Assembly (NCBI RefSeq): GCF_001937065.1 | Contig: NZ_MOWR01000007.1 | Location: 55,882 to 119,881 of the forward strand | From: Streptococcus sp. 'caviae' | GTDB taxonomy: Bacteria > Bacillota > Bacilli > Lactobacillales > Streptococcaceae | DNA length: 64,000 bases | Reading direction: 5' to 3' | Part shown: one piece after another, positions 49,192-58,320 of the stretch | Layout of the letters: every line of letters begins with the position of its first letter | Position numbering within the stretch: position 1 is the first letter of the stretch | Made by a program: the position numbers and the translations under genes | The notes under the pieces: model-generated | Seen by the model: only the letters and a program-made list of their open reading frames with translations | What the model was told of the DNA's origin: nothing | Databases searched by the model: none

Positions 49192-50127
49192 TTATATCTT
49201 CAAGAAGCGTCTCATTGACAGAACAGAACCGAGGGAACCGATAATAATACCGATGACAAACATTGCTCCAATGAGATAAAAGACAAATGGATTGGGTTCA
49301 TAAAGAGACAGATTTTGAGTGGCCAGATTTGGGTTAAACTGCTCAAAAACAAACTGATACAGGTAACCGACAATCAGTGACGGAACAATAGCCCCGATAA
49401 GACCGACCCAGGCTCCTTCAAAGAAGAAAGGCATTCTGATATAGCCGTTTTTAGCACCAACCAAACGCATGATTTGAATTTCATTGCGGCGGGAAAGAAT
49501 GGTAATCCGAATCGTATTCGAAATCAAGAAGATGGCAACCAGAACTAAAAGGCCGGTTCCGACCAGTCCCCAGGTACGGACAAAGTTAGCCAGACCAAAG
49601 ATGCGGTCGGTGTCAGTACCGCCGTAAGCCACTGAATCAACGCCTGATATTTTGTCAATCGCCTTGGCTACCGACTTAACCTTGCGAGGTGAAGTTGTCT
49701 GCACGATATAGACATCGTACAGAGGATTGGAATCCCCGTCAAACAGGGTCCAGTCGTCACCCATTGTTTTCTTCAGCTTTTCTAATTGCTCATCCTTACT
49801 TGAAAAGGTAATCTTTTTAACGTTTTTGATCTTTTTGATCTGATCATAAACCTTGTGATAGTCGGGGTTGTTAATTTTTTTGTTTGAATCGTTAGGGTCA
49901 ACGTAAGACTTCACATTATCTTTAGAATCAACCTGCAAATAAGTATTGATCTGGACATTTTTTTCAATACCGGAGGCCAATTTTTCGGTATTCAGGAGAA
50001 AAGCTGCAAAGATACCAACCAAGGTCAGGGTAATCGCTACAGACGTGATAGCTGCAATAGACATCCAGCCATTGCGTTTGATATTTTTAATGGACTGCCA
50101 TAAGTGACGGAAAAATCTTCTAATCAT
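49192..50127 (-). CDS. ftsX: Cell division ABC transporter permease-like FtsX
   Basis: Membrane partner of FtsE; in streptococci the pair activates the PcsB wall hydrolase at the septum. About 311 residues with four membrane helices: one at about 23-43, an extracellular loop region of about 130 residues, then three in the C-terminal half. Family motifs are RRNEIQIMRLVGAKNGYIRMPFF and the N-terminal RRFFRHLWQSIKNIKRNGWMS. ATG 50127 lies inside the ftsE 3' end (8-bp overlap). A longer upstream frame is open but has no RBS. Confidence 0.94.
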   Translation of the reverse strand: MIRRFFRHLWQSIKNIKRNGWMSIAAITSVAITLTLVGIFAAFLLNTEKLASGIEKNVQINTYLQVDSKDNVKSYVDPNDSNKKINNPDYHKVYDQIKKIKNVKKITFSSKDEQLEKLKKTMGDDWTLFDGDSNPLYDVYIVQTTSPRKVKSVAKAIDKISGVDSVAYGGTDTDRIFGLANFVRTWGLVGTGLLVLVAIFLISNTIRITILSRRNEIQIMRLVGAKNGYIRMPFFFEGAWVGLIGAIVPSLIVGYLYQFVFEQFNPNLATQNLSLYEPNPFVFYLIGAMFVIGIIIGSLGSVLSMRRFLKI

Positions 50128-50812
50128 TGTATCCGTAATCTCCTTCCTCTTCGTCGCGGACAATGCGGCCGTCTTCAATGGCAACCACACGGTGGCGAAG
50201 TGTATCTACAATCTGGCGGTTATGGGTTGCCATCAAAACAGTAGTCCCTTGAAGATTGATACGCTCCAGCAACTGCATAATTTCCCATGAAATTTCCGGG
50301 TCCAGGTTTCCTGTCGGTTCATCGGCAATCAGAACTTTCGGGTTATTGACAATAGCTCTGGCAATTGCAACCCGCTGCTGTTCCCCGCCTGAGAGCTGAT
50401 CGGGAAAAGAACGCATTTTATGCTTGAGCCCGACCAAATCAAGGACTTCTGCTACACGTTTTTTAATCACACGCGGCTTTTCACCGATAACTTCCATCGC
50501 AAAAGCAATGTTTTCAAACACTGTTTTATTGGGCAGGAGTTTATAGTCCTGAAAGACAACACCGATGCCGCGGCGAAGAATGGGAATTTCTCGCTTTTTC
50601 ATTTTAGACAGGTTAAATTTGCCAACCTTAAGCAACCCCTTAGTCGTTCTTTCTTCACGGTAAAGCAGTCTGATAAGGGTTGACTTCCCTGCGCCTGATG
50701 GTCCTACCAGATAGACAAATTCACCTTGATCGACAGAAATTGTTATGTTTCTCAAGGCAGTCGTACTGCGGTGATACTTTTTGGTAACACCCTTCATTTG
50801 AATTAATGCCAT
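50120..50812 (-). CDS. ftsE: Cell division ATP-binding protein FtsE
   Basis: ABC ATPase that powers FtsX, 230 residues. Walker A is GPSGAGKSTLIRLL, the Q-loop is GVVFQDYKLLPNKTVFEN, the signature is LSGGEQQRVAIARAI and Walker B VLIADEPTGNLDP. It overlaps ftsX, so the two are coupled. prfB lies 66 bp upstream on the same strand, the usual streptococcal arrangement. Confidence 0.96.
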   Translation of the reverse strand: MALIQMKGVTKKYHRSTTALRNITISVDQGEFVYLVGPSGAGKSTLIRLLYREERTTKGLLKVGKFNLSKMKKREIPILRRGIGVVFQDYKLLPNKTVFENIAFAMEVIGEKPRVIKKRVAEVLDLVGLKHKMRSFPDQLSGGEQQRVAIARAIVNNPKVLIADEPTGNLDPEISWEIMQLLERINLQGTTVLMATHNRQIVDTLRHRVVAIEDGRIVRDEEEGDYGYND

Positions 50813-50878
50813 GTCTTGCGTTTCCTTTTCTTTAATAATATCTTTGGAGAATAGCTCTCCTTTGTAAAAACCAGTCTT

Positions 50879-51974
50879 CTACTCCATGCGCCATTTGAGA
50901 AAGGCATCAATGAAGCCGTCCAAATCACCGTCCATAACCTTATCAACCTGCGCAACTTCATAGCCTGTGCGATGGTCTTTTACCATTGTGTAGGGGGTGA
51001 AAACATAAGAGCGAATCTGACTGCCCCAAGTGATTTCTTTTTTATCGCCTTTAAGGGCATCTACTTCCTGGGCTTTCTTTTCCTGCTCCAGCTGATAGAG
51101 CTTTGCCTGCAGCATTTTCATAGCCCGGTCGCGGTTGCCGTATTGCGTACGGTCAACTGTTGAAGCTACTACGATACCGGTTGGTATATGGGTCAGACGG
51201 ACACCTGTCGAGACTTTGTTGACATTTTGGCCGCCGGCTCCGCCAGAGCGAAAGGTATCCATCTTGATGTCCTCATCCCGGATGTCCACTTCAATCGTGT
51301 CATCAAGTTCCGGCATGACTTCGACTGAGGCAAAGGACGTATGACGGCGTTTAGCCGAATCAAAGGGTGAAATTCTCACCAAGCGATGAACGCCCATCTC
51401 TGATTTCAAAAGACCGTAAGCATTGGGACCTTCAAAGGACAGCGTTACCGACTTGATCCCTGCTTCATCGCCCGCTTGATAATCCAGCACTTCTACCTTG
51501 AAGTTTTTGCTGTTGCCAAAACGAGTGTACATGCGCAGCAGCATGTCTCCCCAGTCCTGAGCTTCCGTACCGCCGGAACCTGGGTGAATTTCTAAAATCG
51601 CATTATTGGCATCGTAAGGCTCTGACAAAAGAAGCGTCATTTCATAGCTGGACATCATCTTGTCCAGTTTTTCCAGACTTTCTTCCAAGTCAGCCTGCAT
51701 TGAAGGCTCTTCTTCTGCCAATTCATACAAAATCTCAGCCTCATCGGATAGATTTTCCATGTTATGGAAAGTATCGTACTTCAGTTTTAAGTCATTTAAC
51801 TCCTGTGACGTCTTTTGAGCGGCAATATTGTCATCCCAAAAGTCAGGTTCCGTCATCCGATTTTCTAAGAGCGCGATCTCTTCTTCCAAGCGATCTAAGT
51901 CAAAGAGACCTCCGAAAGCCATTCAGCTTTTCTTTGTTTTCTGCTAATTTTTGGCGCATTTCTGCCATATCCAT
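50879..51974 (-). CDS. prfB: Peptide chain release factor 2, programmed +1 frameshift
   Basis: RF2 recognises UAA and UGA stop codons. The gene is in two frames: ATG 51974 opens 24 codons that end at an in-frame TGA (51902-51900) in the context CGG AGG TCT CTT TGA C. An upstream SD-like AGG and the slippery CTT-TGA-C allow a +1 shift into the long frame, which continues to 50879. When RF2 is scarce the ribosome shifts; this is the classic autoregulation. The main frame has the SPF anticodon-like loop region ([21 protein letters not shown]) and the GGQ motif in [14 protein letters not shown]. Total near 365 residues. Confidence 0.96.
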
Positions 51975-52023
51975 AGTTCATACCTCATTTTTTCAGTATC
52001 TGTTTTATTCTAACATAGTTCAT

Positions 52024-53142
52024 TTAAAATTGCCATCTATTAATCACAGCATCTCGTTCTTTTATGATAGCTTCATTATCTGAATCAATGCTTAAAATAA
52101 AATCCCGCAACTCTTCTGTTGGTTTTTTGACAATTTCACCTAAGGCCCAGATAGCCGTTGCAGCGTGAATGGGATTTTGGCTGCTGTCAATGATTTCCAG
52201 CAGTTTGACAACTGCGCTTTTGTCATGGGCATTGGCCAGAGCGATGATAGCGTTGCGCTGCAAAATATTTTTTCCCCGCCAGGAACCGGCAATCATACCA
52301 AATCTTTTCTTAAACTGACTGTTAGACAAATTTAAAAAAGGAATCAGCTCTGGTTCTGCCAGTTCAGGATCAATGGTGCTGCCCAAGGGATTAGTGAGCC
52401 CTTTATTGTAGGGACAGCAGATTTGGCAAATATCGCAGCCATAAATGACAGTCTTGATTTTCTTTCGGAATTCAAGATCCATCATGCCCTTATCCTGTGT
52501 CTGAAAAGACAGGCAGCGCTTGGCATTCATTGTTCCGTCGCCAAGCAAGCAGGATGTCGGACAGGCATCCAAACAGCGGCGGCAGTCGCCGCAGTCGTAA
52601 TCAACCGGACTGTCGGGCTCAATTTCCAGATTAGTAATCAATTCTCCCAGATACATATAAGAGCCGAATTCCTTGGAAATGACCAAACCGTTTTTCCCAA
52701 TAAAGCCTATCCCAGCCCGTCTGGCAACAGCTGTATCAACCAAGGCTCCTGTGTCAACCATGCCCTTATACTCAAAATTTTCAGTCAGCTTTTCAATTCC
52801 ATCGGCCAACTGCTTGAGCTTGTCCTGGAGCACATAATGATAATCCAGACCCCAGCTGTTAGGAGTGATTTTACCGCGCCGATACTGCGTTTTGGGCGGT
52901 TTAACAGGCAGTTTGTTGGGATAGGCCACAGCAACAGAGATGATCGTTTTGGCACTTGCCAAAGAGAGCTTGGGTTTAATCCGCTCCTCAATATTTTTAT
53001 GTTCAAAACCCGAAGAACGCCCTTCTTCAACAGAAGCGCGCAGCGATTTTTCCAAATAAGCAAAATCATCGGCAGTCGTAAAACCAATTTTTGAAATCCC
53101 GATTTCTCGAGCCAGCTTTTGGATTTCTTCCTTAATATTCAT
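52024..53142 (-). CDS. queG: Epoxyqueuosine reductase QueG
   Basis: Last step of queuosine synthesis in tRNA, cobalamin-dependent. The 372-residue protein has two [4Fe-4S] clusters: CGDCRRCLDACPTSCL and CDICQICCPYNKG. The N-terminal domain with GIGFIGKNGLVISKEFGSYMYLG and a C-terminal HEAT-like repeat region (about 290-360) are typical. It is transcribed alone; the other que genes are not in the window. Upstream lies element copy C. Confidence 0.95.
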   Translation of the reverse strand: MNIKEEIQKLAREIGISKIGFTTADDFAYLEKSLRASVEEGRSSGFEHKNIEERIKPKLSLASAKTIISVAVAYPNKLPVKPPKTQYRRGKITPNSWGLDYHYVLQDKLKQLADGIEKLTENFEYKGMVDTGALVDTAVARRAGIGFIGKNGLVISKEFGSYMYLGELITNLEIEPDSPVDYDCGDCRRCLDACPTSCLLGDGTMNAKRCLSFQTQDKGMMDLEFRKKIKTVIYGCDICQICCPYNKGLTNPLGSTIDPELAEPELIPFLNLSNSQFKKRFGMIAGSWRGKNILQRNAIIALANAHDKSAVVKLLEIIDSSQNPIHAATAIWALGEIVKKPTEELRDFILSIDSDNEAIIKERDAVINRWQF

Positions 53143-53278
53143 AAGTCTATCTTAAAGGATTTTTAAAAAGAGAGCAAGTCACAAAATGAAAATAAATGCA
53201 ACTAAAATATGAATAAAAAATCAACACGGCTTTTTAAACTTGAGACAAGATTGCAACAAAACACATAGGCAAAAATAA

Positions 53279-53307
53279 AGACTGGAAACCTTAAGTTCAT
53301 TCCAGTC
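53279..53307. repeat. Left target duplication of element copy C (fbp terminator)
   Basis: 29 bp, AGACTGGAAACCTTAAGTTC plus ATTCCAGTC, a hairpin (GACTGGAA/TTCCAGTC). An identical copy lies at 53994-54022. With its outer A/T tracts it rebuilds one bidirectional terminator downstream of fbp. Confidence 0.92.
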
Positions 53308-53993
53308 CCAGGTTGCAGACAAACTCTATAGTTAGCATTTCACAAGCACACACATCTTAGGATAGTATCAACTCACAATCTATAAGAAAAATAGACGAAT
53401 GAAACGAGCCTGGCCCAGATACTTTCCGCTGCAGCAAAAAACGAGAGTGGGACAAAAATCAGTAAATCGTGGCAAAATCACGATTTTGATTTTGTTGTCC
53501 CACCTCCGCACAGTTGATTAGGGATTGACATGAACTAACGTTCATAGAATTGGATATCCTCCAACAGTTCCCCAAACTGTTGGAGCTATCACTTGCCTAG
53601 CAAGGGATAAGGACCTCCAATCAGCAGTGGTTCATTGGTGCTAAAGCACCTAATGAACTGTGCAGGGGTAAGACTAAGTTGACCTAGCCAACAAGTCTTA
53701 CTCCCAACCACTGCGTCAAACTGCTATATCTTAAATAGTTAAAGGAGGAAAGACTTTTGTCCCAGCCTCGTTCGGAGATTTTGAGACTTGGGCTCAAAAT
53801 CTAAGTATGAAATTCCAAAGGAAGTTGCTGCGACGATTGCCGTTAGAAATCGATACTATTTCTAACGGCAATCTAATGCAAAACCTAGTCAAAAGCTATA
53901 GCGTTGGCGTTTGGTTTTGCCGTCCGTGCTGCCTAAGGAAAGTATCATAACACAATAATTCTTTTGATAAAAATTGACTTTTTCTTCAGTCTG
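53308..53993. mobile_element. Structured repeat element, copy C, enlarged by nested insertions (686 bp)
   Basis: Same family as 21829-22120: the first 120 bp and last 80 bp are nearly identical. GATACTTTCC (53418-53427) pairs with GGAAAGTATC (53937-53946), and AGATTTTGAG/CTCAAAATCT (53776-53802) is kept. Two insertions enlarge it: the first variable hairpin is replaced by a structured repeat (53443-53775), and about 90 bp with two new hairpins is added at 53831-53919 (GATTGCCGTTAGAAAT at 53835 pairing perfectly to 53873; GCAAAACC/GGTTTTGC at 53878-53920). It encodes no recognisable protein. Confidence 0.83.
53443..53775. repeat. Large AGAGTGGG structured repeat (R2) nested in copy C
   Basis: Bounded by ACGAGAGTGGGAC and GTCCCAGCCTCGT. 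It holds several stems: GTGGGACA/TGTCCCAC (53448-53503), CTCCAACAGTT/AACTGTTGGAG (53560-53586), GCACAGTTGATTAGG pairing with CCTAATGAACTGTGC (53508-53522 with 53649-53663, one mismatch), and GTAAGACT/AGTCTTAC near 53668-53701. Its CCAACAAGTCTTACTCCC core also occurs at 16338-16447. It looks like an independent structured element that landed in a hairpin of copy C. Confidence 0.7.
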
Positions 53994-54022
53994 AGACTGG
54001 AAACCTTAAGTTCATTCCAGTC
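53994..54022. repeat. Right target duplication of element copy C (fbp terminator)
   Basis: Identical 29-bp copy of 53279-53307. It lies 46 bp downstream of the fbp stop and can serve as its terminator. Confidence 0.92.
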
Positions 54023-54067
54023 TTATACTTTTAATTGTTCCAACAGTTAGTTGGTTGCTGCTGGGAT

Positions 54068-55990
54068 TTAATAATTATCAAAATGCCGATAAAGATACTC
54101 TAAATGCTTAATTTCATCGCAAATACGATGGCCGATATTGGTATCCTTGACTAAAATACGGCGGCTGGACTCCTCAACCAGACGTCTGGTTGAAAGAATA
54201 TCATAATTGCCCATTAACACATCCTGGCTATTGGTAAAGGGCTGATGTGCCACCAGCAGCATGCCATAGCTGTTAAAAACCAGGGTGTAGCCTGCCAGTC
54301 CTGTCTTTTTTTGGTAAGCCTTGGCAAAACCGCCATCGATGACCAGCATTTTACCGCCTGCCTTGACAGGATTCTCCCCGTCTTTTTCCTTTACAGGCGT
54401 GTGACCGTTGATAATATGCCCCTCCTCGCTCAGATTAAATTCTTTTAGGATGTCCCGGCAGACACTTTCCTTATTTCGCAGCCGGTAATAAGGATTTTTG
54501 ATTTCTTCATGAGTGGCCTTATCCTTAATAAAATAACGCTCAAAGGTTGTCATGGCTTTTTTCCCGAAAAGGGAGGAATTTTCACCTACCCAGAGGTACC
54601 AAAACAGATCCGTCGAGAAATCCTCGTGCTTATCAGGGTGCCGATAAGATTGGCGGATTTCTTTCTCATAAAAATCCAACAGTTCCTTGCCAGAGTAGCT
54701 TCTGTCCTTGATTTTCAAGGATTTAAAATCGCCGTTTTCATGCAGGGGAATACAGCCGTGAAACAGCAGATTGCCATTGTATTGCAAATACATGGAGCCT
54801 TTTTCAAACAAAAAATCAACATGGCGCTTTAAGCACTCTGATGTCTGAAAAGCGTGCATCAGCTGTTTGAGAAGTTTTTCTTCTTCACCATCCAGCGCAC
54901 AGGGGTTTTCAGCTACAATACGGCTGCTGTTAAAATCCGACAAGGCATAATCCTTGCCTTTTAGGCAAATCGTTTTTTGCCCATAATCAATCATTTCCAG
55001 AACCTGACGGTGCTCCAGCTGAAAGTCCGGCCGACGGTGAATTAAACGGCTCTCCAGTTTAAACTGCAAAATAGCGGTTGCCTGCTGCACAACATTCAGC
55101 AAGTTGTTTTCCTCCTGAGACAGCTCGCCTTCGTCCAAAATAGGATCAAAAGCCGGTACAGGCTGATAATACTTGCGGCTGTAATCCACAAGCTTTCTCA
55201 GATTAATCCCGTAGCGATCCTCAATCAAGGTTAAATTATTGTATCTGGCAGCAATGCGAATGACATTAATCATACAGGCATAGGAGCCCGAAACGGCTCC
55301 CATCCAGGTAATATCGTGATTGCCCCATTGAATATCAACATTAGGCAGCTTTTCCAAACGGTTTAAAATAATATCAGGGTATTTACCGCGGTCATAAATA
55401 TCACCGACAACATGCAAAACATCCACAGCCAAACGCTGAATAACATAGGACAGAGCAATGACGAGCTCTTCCAGCTGATTGAGTTCTGTAATCTTATCAA
55501 TAATTGCATCAAAGTAACCTTCTTTATCAGGGTTCCTTTCGATTTCTGCCAAGAGTTCCTCAATAATATAAGCAAAGTTGGCAGGCAGACTTTTGCGAAC
55601 CTTGGAGCGCGTGTATTTATTGCCGAGGTATTTAAGAACTTGAATCTGAATAGGTACCAAAGCAATCAGTTTTTCCTGCAGGGCATTGTGCGAGAGATCC
55701 TGCTTATCAAAAGCTATCTTTTGTTCAGGATAGTAGACAAACAAGCAGAATTCTTGGCTGTCCATGGCAGACAGCTGATACAAGTCAAAGCATTCCTGAA
55801 TTTTAGACTTAACCGAACCTGAACAAGTCCTCAGAATATAATCAAAGGCACGATATTCACCGTGCAGGTCGCTGACAAAATGCTCAGTCCCTTTAGGCAG
55901 ATGACAAATGGCTTCCAGATTGATAATTTCTGTCAGAATATCTGCTCTGGTAGGAAATTTTTCCTTAAGTAGTTGATAAAAGGCCTTCAT
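54068..55990 (-). CDS. fbp: Fructose-1,6-bisphosphatase class III
   Basis: Gluconeogenic phosphatase of the Firmicutes-specific class III, 640 residues, of the calcineurin-like metallophosphoesterase fold. Visible metal motifs: FVSDLHGEYRAFDYIL near residue 40, VVGDIYDRGKYPDIIL and WGNHDITWMG in the middle, and a late INGHTPVKEKDGENPVK. ATG 55990 (MKAFYQLLKEKFP) follows AAAGGAG; the open frame upstream has no RBS. Single-gene unit with the terminator 53994-54022. Confidence 0.95.
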   Translation of the reverse strand: MKAFYQLLKEKFPTRADILTEIINLEAICHLPKGTEHFVSDLHGEYRAFDYILRTCSGSVKSKIQECFDLYQLSAMDSQEFCLFVYYPEQKIAFDKQDLSHNALQEKLIALVPIQIQVLKYLGNKYTRSKVRKSLPANFAYIIEELLAEIERNPDKEGYFDAIIDKITELNQLEELVIALSYVIQRLAVDVLHVVGDIYDRGKYPDIILNRLEKLPNVDIQWGNHDITWMGAVSGSYACMINVIRIAARYNNLTLIEDRYGINLRKLVDYSRKYYQPVPAFDPILDEGELSQEENNLLNVVQQATAILQFKLESRLIHRRPDFQLEHRQVLEMIDYGQKTICLKGKDYALSDFNSSRIVAENPCALDGEEEKLLKQLMHAFQTSECLKRHVDFLFEKGSMYLQYNGNLLFHGCIPLHENGDFKSLKIKDRSYSGKELLDFYEKEIRQSYRHPDKHEDFSTDLFWYLWVGENSSLFGKKAMTTFERYFIKDKATHEEIKNPYYRLRNKESVCRDILKEFNLSEEGHIINGHTPVKEKDGENPVKAGGKMLVIDGGFAKAYQKKTGLAGYTLVFNSYGMLLVAHQPFTNSQDVLMGNYDILSTRRLVEESSRRILVKDTNIGHRICDEIKHLEYLYRHFDNY

Positions 55991-56255
55991 TTGATCTCCT
56001 TTAGCTGTGCAATCCCTCAAAAGGAAGCTGGTGACAATCATTAAAAACTGCTGCAGCAAACAGCCGCTGCATAACGATTATAAAGCTTTTTGACAGCGCT
56101 GTCAATCATTAACAGACCGCATTGGCAGCCCTTTCAAATACCGTCAAAAATGCAAGAAAAGCCCTGCTGAATTCTGCTAAGTATCCTAAATATTAGCAAT
56201 AGAAAGGTCCGAGGTAACCGCTGAAATCATATCTTGTCTCTTGAAGTATTAATAA
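55991..56255. other. Non-coding stretch upstream of fbp
   Basis: It should contain the fbp promoter. GACAGCGCTGTC (about 56092-56103) is a 12-bp perfect palindrome, a possible operator. Nothing else is seen. Confidence 0.4.
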
Positions 56256-56319
56256 AGAGGAGAGTGGGACAGCAAAATCAAATTCTTCGAATGACTGATT
56301 TTCTGTCCCATTCTCCTTT
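56256..56319 (-). terminator. Terminator of the galactitol operon (AGAGTGGGAC type)
   Basis: GGAGAGTGGGACAG pairs with CTGTCCCATTCTCC across a loop that contains AATCA...TGATT and TTCTTCGAA. Its outer sequence is shared with the repeat at 53443. Confidence 0.8.
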
Positions 56320-56321
56320 GT

Positions 56322-57251
56322 CTAGTTTATAGGCGTCGCCAGATCTTCAACTAGTTTGCCCAGCTCAGTAATATTTGACCGGCCTATTGTTTGGAGCCAG
56401 TCGGCAGCCTTATCGCTTCCGGCTTCTTTATAGATTTTTGCAGCACCTGCCCATGTTGCACGCCCGCAGAGAACACCATTAAAAGTCGATCCACTCTCTT
56501 TGGCAAAGCGAAGAGTATCGCGAAACATCTGAGCACTAACTCCGGCACTTAAGAAAATAAAAGGAAGATTAGTCGCCTCAGCTTGTTGTCTATAAAATGC
56601 TGCTGCCTCTTTTCTGCTGTAAACTGCATCAGCTCCAAAGCCCTCAACAAAATTCATATCCACTGGTACTTCGACCTTTAGAACAGCTACATTGAAGCGC
56701 GGATCGGCATAGGCTTTCATAGCTTCAATCACTTTATGAGGCTTAATTTTAGCGTATTCCCTCTTATCAGAAATATTGGCATCATAGCTGACAATTTCAA
56801 GAAAAAGCGGCAGCCCTTCTGCAGCACATTCCGAACCGACACGTTCAACAAAAGCCTTTTTCTGATCATTAATAGATGCAGCTTCATCAATATCTACGTA
56901 AACTAAAAGCTTGATGGCATCGGCTCCTTTTTCTTTAAGCCGCTTAACGCTCTCATTGTCAATCAAATCAGGCAAGCGCCCCGGTGTTTCTGCATCATAA
57001 CCAGTCTTTTCATAGGCCATAAGAAGTCCGCACTTACTGTCTCTCTTAGTAGCAGCAGGCAAGCCAAACTCAGGATCAAGCAAGATAGAGCTAGCATAAG
57101 GTGTCAGATTTTCTGATACTAAGATTTTAAAATTTTCTAATTCCTTTTGAGAGGTGTCCTTACCGAGCATCCGGCGAAGAGCTCCCCGTTGGTCAATAGC
57201 TAGAGCTGAAATGACACCGCTTGGAGTTGTTAACTTTTCTAAATGGTTCAT
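56322..57251 (-). CDS. Tagatose-1,6-bisphosphate aldolase, LacD-like
   Basis: Class I aldolase of the LacD family, about 309 residues. It splits tagatose-1,6-bisphosphate to dihydroxyacetone phosphate and glyceraldehyde-3-phosphate. Motifs are ALAIDQRGALRRML, SILLDPEFGLPAA, ADAIKLLVYVD and VLKVEVPVDMNFVEG, which contains the Schiff-base Lys (LKVE), plus FLSAGVSAQMF. Two adjacent ATG codons overlap the gatD stop. It is the last gene of the galactitol operon, where it would complete catabolism if a tagatose-6-phosphate kinase is supplied from elsewhere. Confidence 0.9.
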   Translation of the reverse strand: MNHLEKLTTPSGVISALAIDQRGALRRMLGKDTSQKELENFKILVSENLTPYASSILLDPEFGLPAATKRDSKCGLLMAYEKTGYDAETPGRLPDLIDNESVKRLKEKGADAIKLLVYVDIDEAASINDQKKAFVERVGSECAAEGLPLFLEIVSYDANISDKREYAKIKPHKVIEAMKAYADPRFNVAVLKVEVPVDMNFVEGFGADAVYSRKEAAAFYRQQAEATNLPFIFLSAGVSAQMFRDTLRFAKESGSTFNGVLCGRATWAGAAKIYKEAGSDKAADWLQTIGRSNITELGKLVEDLATPIN

Positions 57252-58288
57252 CATTCTTCTCCTCTTACTGTAATAAAAATTTTCCCATCAATTTTATGTT
57301 CACGATAATCTGCAAAGATTGTCGGAAAGCTTTCCAAACTGACTTCTGCTGCAATTAAAGGATCAATCGCAATAGCTCCCTTTTGAAAGAGCTCTACAGC
57401 CTCAGTCCACTCTTTACCGGGCCACGGTGCCGAATAGTTCATCCACGAACCATATGCCGTTAATTCTTTCCGATTAATTAATTCAAAAGTTTGAAAATCA
57501 ATAGTCAGATCCTTATGCGGCGTTCCGATATAAAGAATAGTTCCTTTTTTCGCGGCTAATTTATTGACAATGTAGTAACTTTGATTAGCTCCGGACGTTT
57601 CAACAACAAAGTCAAACTGATTATAAGCTGCTGCCAGTTCTTCCTTATTTCGAGTGTTGACAGCTGCTTTAGCACCGAGCTGCTGTGATAAAGCCAATTT
57701 ATCATCACTAATGTCAAAGGCCGTCACATCATAGCCGTAACTGACCAGAACTTGAAGGGCTAAAAGTCCGATACTGCCCATCCCAATGAGAGCTGCTTTT
57801 TTAACAGCTAAATCTTTAAGGCCAGCGACTTTGAAACCATGGAGACTGACGGTTAACGGTTCTATAAAAGCTGCCGTACGAAGGTCAATATTCTCCGGAA
57901 TATGAACAAGGTTTTCTTCAGGAATAATGACATATTCTTGAAGACCGCCGTTTTCACGAGAGCCAATAAAACCATACTGTTCACTCAGTGAATAATTGCC
58001 CTTTTTGCTTTGTTCATCCTCAAAATCCGGTTTCAAAGGAATGATAGCTACTTTGTCACCTGAATTATAGTTATCAGAATTGCTTGCTTCAACAATACCT
58101 GAAAATTCATGGGTCAAAATAATGGGATAAAACTTTGCCTGATTTTCAAAGAAACGAACGTAGTCTGAGCCGCAAATACCCGCATAGGCAACTCTTATTA
58201 AGACGTCTCCATCGTTTTTAAGGACTGGTTTATCAAGGTCTTGTATTTCAAGCTTATTGTTTTCTACTAGGACTGCTGCCTTCATCAT
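57251..58288 (-). CDS. gatD: Zinc-dependent polyol-phosphate dehydrogenase, probable galactitol-1-phosphate 5-dehydrogenase
   Basis: Medium-chain zinc dehydrogenase of about 345 residues. The catalytic zinc site AGICGSDYVRFFEN and ILTHEFSGIVEAS is visible; the structural zinc Cys cluster appears absent. The Rossmann motif is LIGMGSIGLLALQVLVSYG. By context it converts galactitol-1-phosphate to tagatose-6-phosphate. The start is one of three adjacent codons (TTG ATG ATG); I use ATG 58288 by RBS spacing. Confidence 0.88.
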   Translation of the reverse strand: MMKAAVLVENNKLEIQDLDKPVLKNDGDVLIRVAYAGICGSDYVRFFENQAKFYPIILTHEFSGIVEASNSDNYNSGDKVAIIPLKPDFEDEQSKKGNYSLSEQYGFIGSRENGGLQEYVIIPEENLVHIPENIDLRTAAFIEPLTVSLHGFKVAGLKDLAVKKAALIGMGSIGLLALQVLVSYGYDVTAFDISDDKLALSQQLGAKAAVNTRNKEELAAAYNQFDFVVETSGANQSYYIVNKLAAKKGTILYIGTPHKDLTIDFQTFELINRKELTAYGSWMNYSAPWPGKEWTEAVELFQKGAIAIDPLIAAEVSLESFPTIFADYREHKIDGKIFITVRGEE

Positions 58289-58320
58289 CAATCATCTTCT
58301 TTCAATTCATAATATATATT

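Noticed and set aside
51900..51974. prfB as a pseudogene because of an in-frame TGA
   Set aside because: The context CTT-TGA-C with an upstream SD-like AGG is the conserved programmed frameshift site.
53160..54067. CRISPR array or retron in the repeat-rich region
   Set aside because: The direct repeats are only two terminator copies; there is no regular spacing, no cas gene and no reverse transcriptase in the window.
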